NCBI GenBank assembly: GCA_017428805.1
Contig: JAFRQC010000043.1
Location: 1-64,000 of the forward strand
Direction: 5' to 3'
DNA from: Prevotella sp.
GTDB taxonomy: Bacteria > Bacteroidota > Bacteroidia > Bacteroidales > Bacteroidaceae
DNA length: 64,000 nt
Shown here: positions 59,691 to 64,000 of the stretch, piece after piece
Position numbering within the stretch: the first letter of the stretch is position 1
Layout of the letters: every line of letters starts with the position of its first letter
Position numbers and translations under genes: made by a program
Notes under the pieces: generated by a model
What the model was told of the DNA's origin: nothing
Databases searched by the model: none
What the model saw: only the letters and a program-made list of their open reading frames with translations

Positions 59691-62597
59691 TCAATATCCA
59701 AAGATTTCCTCAGTAGTCAGACGCTTGATGGGACCGATCTTGGAGAGGGCCTCCATATCGAGTTCCTTCTCATCACCGAGGATGATATAACGATAAGCCT
59801 TGTTGGCCATCTGTGCCTTCTCGAAATCAACGATATCCTGCAGACCAAGACCTGGGAGGGCGTTATACACCTTCTCATTGATATCGTAATCGATACCACG
59901 GCGCTTGGCAGAGATATAGGCATTGATGACACCCGACTTCGTGACACGCATACTGGCAAGTTGCTTTGTCACGGCATCCTTGGCAATCTGGAAAGCCGTC
60001 TCACTGGCAGGCATCTCGTTCAGGATGACATGGAACTGATTCACGGCATCCATCATCTTGTCGTTCTGGGTGATGATATAGGTCTGACAGAATTCCTTAT
60101 CGTCCTTCTTACTCGGCGTCAGGTAATAGGCCGAGGCACTGTAGGCCAGACCACGCGCCTCACGCATCTCCTGGAACACGATACCGTTCATACCACCACC
60201 ACCATAATACTCGTTGAAGAGATCAACCACAGCCTCCTGCTCGGGATGCCAGTCACGGCCCTCGTTGTGATACATCATCAGATAGATGTTCTTGGCATCG
60301 TAAGGCGCTATCCAGACCTCATTCGCAGTGGTCTCCTGACGCTGGTAGGGTTTCCCCTTGGGGACATCGGCCAGCGTCGCAGGTGTCTTGTGGATAGCAC
60401 CCAGAGTCTCTGAGAGTTCCTCGGGCGAAAGCTTGCCATAGTAGAGCACAGCGTGCTTCAGGTTGGGCAGGCCGGCTATCAGCGAAAGCAACTGCTGAGG
60501 ATCTGCCTCACGAAGCTGCTGCTCACTCATCAGATCGCGATACGAGTTGTGCTCACCGAATATGGCATAGTTCGTAAGACGCGAGAAGTTGGTGCGCTGG
60601 TCGGTCTTGTCGTCCTCACGCGACTTCAGTACCAACCCTACATACTGATCCCACGACGCCTGATCAGCTTTGGCGTTTCTGATCACATCTTCGAGCAGGG
60701 CCAATGCCTCAGGCATCTGCGACTGAAGTCCGCTCAGTGAGATATTCAGGTTGTCGGCATGCACGTTGACAGAGTAGTTGCAAGCCAACTGATAGAACTT
60801 CTGCTTGATCTCTGCTGCGGAGAGCTTGTCGGTACCCACATAGTCGAGATAACCTGCAGCAACGTCATAGCGTTTGTCATCCTGCTGTCCGAACTCATAG
60901 CGGAAGACGAGGTTGAAGAGATCGTCCTGGGTGTTTTGCATATAGTAAAGCGGCAACTTGTTCTTGGTCTCGCCAATCACCAGGTCCTTATTGAAATCTA
61001 CGAACTTCGGATGGATGGGCTCCACCTGCGACTCCTGGATCTCCTTCACGAAGGCGCTCATCTGATCACGATTAGCCTGAATCGGGGTGATGGCAGGCTT
61101 GTCGATCTTCTTCTGGGTGGAATCCACGCCCATCTTCTTAAAGATGGTGGCATAGCCGTCGGAGAAGAAACGATTGGCAAAGGCTACAATCTGTTCCTTC
61201 GTCATCTTCGACACACGATCCAGCTTGCCGACCTTCTGATCCCAACTGGTGCCATTGATGAAAGCATTCATCTGCTGACTGGTACGCCAGCGGTTATTGT
61301 CAAGGGCTTTCTGGTAGTCGAGTTTCATATTATTGATCACACTGGGCAACAGGTTGTCCGGGAAGTTGCCCTTCTTCAGATTGTCAATCTCGCCCAGCAT
61401 CAGCGTTCTCACCTCCTCAAGCGACTGCTCGGGCTTGGGCATTCCCACGAGTATGAACGCAGAATAATCCTGTTGCTCATACACGCCAGCCTGAGCACCC
61501 AACAACTTCATCTGCTGATTCAGGTTGATGTCGAAGATACCGGCCTTGCCATTGCTCAGCATATAACCGATCACGTCGAGCGTATCAGCCTGGAGGTCGG
61601 CAGCCTTCTTGGCGAGCCATCCTACCCACACCTGTTCTGCCTGCTGGCCAACGACACTCGTGTCTGCAGGGGCTGTCAGGGGTTTCTGCACGGGGAATAC
61701 CGGTTGGGAGACATCTGCAGCAGGCTTCCACCCACCGAAATACTGGTCGATGATGGCAATCGTCTTATCCATATCGAAGTCACCAGCCATACAGATGGCT
61801 ATATTATTGGGCACGTACCACTTCTTGAAGTAGTTCTTGATGTTCGTGATCGAGGGGTTCTTCAGGTGCTCCTGCGTACCGATGGTGGTCTGTGTTCCGT
61901 AGGGATGGGTGGGTGTGAGTTTCTCACCCAGGGCTCTCCACACCTTGTCGCCATCGTCCGTCAGATAGATGTTATACTCCTCATAGACGGCCTCCAGTTC
62001 CGTATGGAATCCACGGATCACCATATGCTGGAAACGGTCGCTCTGGATCTTCGCCCAGTTCTCAATCTCATTGCTGGGGATGTCCTCCGTGTAACAGGTC
62101 ACATCGTTTGAGGTGAAGGCATTTGTACCTTCGGCACCGATGGCAGCCATGAGTTTGTCGTACTCGTTGGGGATGAAGTACTGGGCAGCCAACTGACTGA
62201 CGGAGTCAATCTCATGATAGGCCTGCTTACGGGCCTCAGGATCCGTCAGCTTACGATAGGCCTCATAGCGCTGTTCAATCTCAGCCAGCAGCGGAGCCTC
62301 GGCCTCAGGATTATTCGTTCCGAACTGGGTGGTACCCTTGAACATCAGGTGCTCCAAATAATGAGCCAGACCAGTGGTCTCTGCCGGATCGTTCTTCGAA
62401 CCGGTCCTCACGGCAATATACGTCTGAATCCTCGGCCGCTCCTTATTCACCGACAGATACACCTTCAGTCCGTTGTCCAGCGTATAGATCCGCGTCTTCA
62501 TCAGATCCCCCGCCACCGTGACATAGTCACGTGCTGGTAAAGGTAAAAAAGTAAAAAGGTAAAAAAGTAAAAAACTAAAATACTTCATATACTTCAT
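59691..62597 (-). CDS. M16 family zinc protease (two-domain pitrilysin type)
   Basis: 968 residues, comprising two homologous M16 halves. The active N-terminal half has the inverted zinc motif HYLEH (His79, Glu82, His83) after PAETTGLA; the downstream glutamate lies in ELEAVYEEYN. The second half is inactive by family rule and contributes the R/Y pair near the C-terminus (NGIVFQEMREARGLAYSASAYY). The signal peptide core (SFLLFYLFTFLPLPA) is encoded by a TTTTTAC repeat array. It starts with ATGA overlap to the four-helix-bundle gene. It digests peptides in the periplasm. Confidence 0.9.
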   Translation of the reverse strand: MKYMKYFSFLLFYLFTFLPLPARDYVTVAGDLMKTRIYTLDNGLKVYLSVNKERPRIQTYIAVRTGSKNDPAETTGLAHYLEHLMFKGTTQFGTNNPEAEAPLLAEIEQRYEAYRKLTDPEARKQAYHEIDSVSQLAAQYFIPNEYDKLMAAIGAEGTNAFTSNDVTCYTEDIPSNEIENWAKIQSDRFQHMVIRGFHTELEAVYEEYNIYLTDDGDKVWRALGEKLTPTHPYGTQTTIGTQEHLKNPSITNIKNYFKKWYVPNNIAICMAGDFDMDKTIAIIDQYFGGWKPAADVSQPVFPVQKPLTAPADTSVVGQQAEQVWVGWLAKKAADLQADTLDVIGYMLSNGKAGIFDINLNQQMKLLGAQAGVYEQQDYSAFILVGMPKPEQSLEEVRTLMLGEIDNLKKGNFPDNLLPSVINNMKLDYQKALDNNRWRTSQQMNAFINGTSWDQKVGKLDRVSKMTKEQIVAFANRFFSDGYATIFKKMGVDSTQKKIDKPAITPIQANRDQMSAFVKEIQESQVEPIHPKFVDFNKDLVIGETKNKLPLYYMQNTQDDLFNLVFRYEFGQQDDKRYDVAAGYLDYVGTDKLSAAEIKQKFYQLACNYSVNVHADNLNISLSGLQSQMPEALALLEDVIRNAKADQASWDQYVGLVLKSREDDKTDQRTNFSRLTNYAIFGEHNSYRDLMSEQQLREADPQQLLSLIAGLPNLKHAVLYYGKLSPEELSETLGAIHKTPATLADVPKGKPYQRQETTANEVWIAPYDAKNIYLMMYHNEGRDWHPEQEAVVDLFNEYYGGGGMNGIVFQEMREARGLAYSASAYYLTPSKKDDKEFCQTYIITQNDKMMDAVNQFHVILNEMPASETAFQIAKDAVTKQLASMRVTKSGVINAYISAKRRGIDYDINEKVYNALPGLGLQDIVDFEKAQMANKAYRYIILGDEKELDMEALSKIGPIKRLTTEEIFGY
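62542..62574. repeat. left arm of a 33-bp perfect inverted repeat
   Basis: A GGTAAAAAAGTAAAA-type array, identical in reverse complement to 62952-62984. It lies inside the M16 gene and encodes most of the hydrophobic core of its signal peptide. Confidence 0.9.
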
Positions 62598-62944
62598 TTG
62601 TTTTCAATTTTATTGACTATATTAATTATTGTACCGATAATTATATTAAGATCATTGATAAGAGAACCATATTCATTTTCCGAAAGAACATCAGATTCAA
62701 ATAACAATTCTAACCAATATTTTGTCTCACTTGCTTCTTTAAGAGATATTTTTAACTTATGTACAAAATCTGCATCACTTTGGGCGAAGGTACTTTCTGC
62801 AATATTAGCACCTATACTTGTTGCACTTCGATAGAGTTGCTTCGAAATAACGAATTCTTTTTTCTCATCAACAAGATATTTATATAGTTTTATAATACGG
62901 AGAGCAAATTTTTTACTCAACTTATATATAACATTCTCACCCAC
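62594..62944 (-). CDS. four-helix-bundle protein (S23/IVS family)
   Basis: 116 residues of the family first seen in 23S rRNA intervening sequences: FALRIIKLYKYL, then SKQLYRSATSIGANIAE, and KISLKEASETKYWLELL form the conserved helices. Function is unknown; members form pentamers in crystal structures. It is much more AT-rich than the flanking genes and is bracketed by the 33-bp perfect inverted repeat (62542-62574 and 62952-62984), which suggests arrival as a cassette. Its stop overlaps the M16 start in ATGA. Confidence 0.88.
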   Translation of the reverse strand: MGENVIYKLSKKFALRIIKLYKYLVDEKKEFVISKQLYRSATSIGANIAESTFAQSDADFVHKLKISLKEASETKYWLELLFESDVLSENEYGSLINDLNIIIGTIINIVNKIENK

Positions 62945-62951
62945 TTTTCCC

Positions 62952-62984
62952 TTTTTTACTTTTTTACCTTTTTACTTTTTTACC
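62952..62984. repeat. right arm of the 33-bp perfect inverted repeat
   Basis: TTTTTTACTTTTTTACC-type array, reverse complement of 62542-62574 at all 33 positions, in the gap between the DUF4954 and four-helix-bundle genes. Confidence 0.9.
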
Positions 62985-62989
62985 TTTTC

Positions 62990-64000
62990 TTAGTTCTCAT
63001 AATCAATCTCATGGTCGAGTTTCTCGAGGAAGTCATCAAAGACATCCTTTTCCACATCGCCCATGGCATACTCCTTTTCCGCATCCTTACGGATCTCTGC
63101 AATCCACGCACGACGGGCCTTGATATAGTCCTCATGGATTCGGATCACATCCTCCTCCGTGATCTCCTCAAGCCCATAGTAATCCAGGATCATCTGGTAC
63201 GACCACGACCAGCGGTAATCACTGTAGTTGTCGTTGATCTCCACAAAGCGGTCCAACAACTGCTGGATGTTATCGATATCCCCGTTCTTGATATCCCGGA
63301 CAATCCGCAACTCCTCGCTCTCAGGCAGGAGCAGTCCGCTGAGATCCGTCCAACGCCCCTTGCCCACAAGACTCTTCGGACGTCCGAAGAATCCCTCCTT
63401 TTGGGCACGCTTCAGCACGGCACCCATATAGATCCTCAGGGCAATGTCATAATACTTCAGGCCCTTCCGCAACGACGAGGCGTTGATCACATACTCATGG
63501 AAGTTATAGGTCGACACATTGTCACCCGATGCCTCACGCAGGGCCGTCAGGATCTTGATGCCCTCCATAATCTCACCTACAGTGAAGGGCGAGAGCCAGT
63601 CGAAGTTGATGATACTCTTCCTCGACAGCTTCGAGCGCTTGTCACGCTTCGGCCATTTCTTGATATCACGATAAAGCCCTACGGTGGTGATGTTACGACC
63701 CGGCACGAGCGTCATCGTCTCACCATAATTAATAAGGTACGAGAAAGGCAGGTTACGGGTGTCTGGATGGTGCATCAGCTTACCGAAACAGACGCTGAAC
63801 GCACCGATCGTGGCAGGCATCAGGATATAGGCACCAGAGGCCGTCTTCGTACCACGCTCCAAGGTTCCCCAGTGCAATGGCCCCATCTTATAGGCGTGGT
63901 TCGAGAAGTTCGTGTTCGAACCGGCATTATAGAACGAGAACTCACCACCGATGAGCAGCGAGCTCTTATGATGCGAGGCACAGAAAGGTCCGCAGAAGGC
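62990..64000 (-). CDS. DUF4954 protein, left-handed beta-helix type (5' end outside window)
   Basis: The last 336 or so codons of a longer gene; the frame is open to the right edge (first visible residues AFCGPFCASHHKSSLLIGGEFS). SFYNAGSNTNFSNHAYKMGPLHWGTLERGTKTASGAYI matches the conserved core of DUF4954, a Bacteroidales protein with hexapeptide (acyltransferase-like) repeats. The visible C-terminal part is helical (NASSLRKGLKYYDIALRIYMG, and an acidic end). Family members are about 650-700 residues and lack a proven function. It is the first visible gene of the minus-strand run down to the M6 protease. Confidence 0.85.
   Translation of the reverse strand, partial: AFCGPFCASHHKSSLLIGGEFSFYNAGSNTNFSNHAYKMGPLHWGTLERGTKTASGAYILMPATIGAFSVCFGKLMHHPDTRNLPFSYLINYGETMTLVPGRNITTVGLYRDIKKWPKRDKRSKLSRKSIINFDWLSPFTVGEIMEGIKILTALREASGDNVSTYNFHEYVINASSLRKGLKYYDIALRIYMGAVLKRAQKEGFFGRPKSLVGKGRWTDLSGLLLPESEELRIVRDIKNGDIDNIQQLLDRFVEINDNYSDYRWSWSYQMILDYYGLEEITEEDVIRIHEDYIKARRAWIAEIRKDAEKEYAMGDVEKDVFDDFLEKLDHEIDYEN

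Noticed and set aside
62594..62944. Intervening sequence in a 23S rRNA gene
   Set aside because: The four-helix-bundle protein belongs to the IVS-associated family, but no rRNA sequence flanks it.

Overview
The window looks like chromosome of a gut- or rumen-type member of the Bacteroidales (Bacteroidota), most likely Prevotella-like. Support: promoters of the Bacteroidota form TTTG-N20-TAnnTTTG, almost no Shine-Dalgarno sequences, periplasmic propeller sensors of the hybrid two-component (HTCS) type, a UpxY-type antiterminator heading a capsule locus, two Bacteroidales HU-like proteins, a DUF4248/HU/smalltalk/amidase module, and a protease C-terminus resembling a sorting motif. Species cannot be fixed from the sequence alone.

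1-21.4 kb is a polysaccharide-utilisation region that best fits xyloglucan or a related galactosylated, xylosylated glucan: a GH9 and a GH5 lipoprotein (backbone cleavage), two different GH31 enzymes (one YicI-like, one with a PA14 insert), a GH2 beta-galactosidase, an aldo-keto reductase and a FucP-type sugar transporter. Eight genes run on the minus strand from a near-perfect promoter at 21.36-21.39 kb, headed by two HTCS-like sensors that lack the usual output: one keeps only a degenerate kinase ATPase domain, the other has no cytoplasmic signalling domain.

21.9-29.3 kb (plus strand) holds a secreted M28 peptidase with PDZ, a membrane protein, a calycin-like lipoprotein and a TonB-dependent receptor with the FRAP/NPDL signature of haem receptors, then clpB.

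56.4 down to 29.3 kb (minus strand) is a capsule or exopolysaccharide locus: promoter, long leader, UpxY, Wza-like exporter and Wzz-like protein; then rfbF-rfbH-rfbG for a CDP-3,6-dideoxy-4-ketosugar, three related SDRs (one fused to a C-methyltransferase), a YerE-like thiamine-diphosphate enzyme, flippase, polymerase, three glycosyltransferases, a broken epimerase and the initiating sugar-phosphate transferase. The locus is split at 46-51.5 kb by an accessory island: a Panacea antitoxin-toxin pair, a broken small ORF, and an oppositely oriented module (RecA-fold ATPase, Toprim-like protein, DUF4248, HU, 35-residue smalltalk-like peptide, amidase).

56.4-64 kb (minus strand) carries an M6 protease, class I fumarase, M16 protease, a four-helix-bundle protein and the 3' part of a DUF4954 protein.

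The most unusual feature of the window is a set of short-period (7-9 bp) sequence arrays that recur between genes, usually paired as inverted repeats (29, 33 and 37 bp perfect arms in three cases), and that have also entered coding sequences in frame, where they encode linkers and even the core of a signal peptide. A separate palindromic element occurs three times in frame inside two glycosidase genes.
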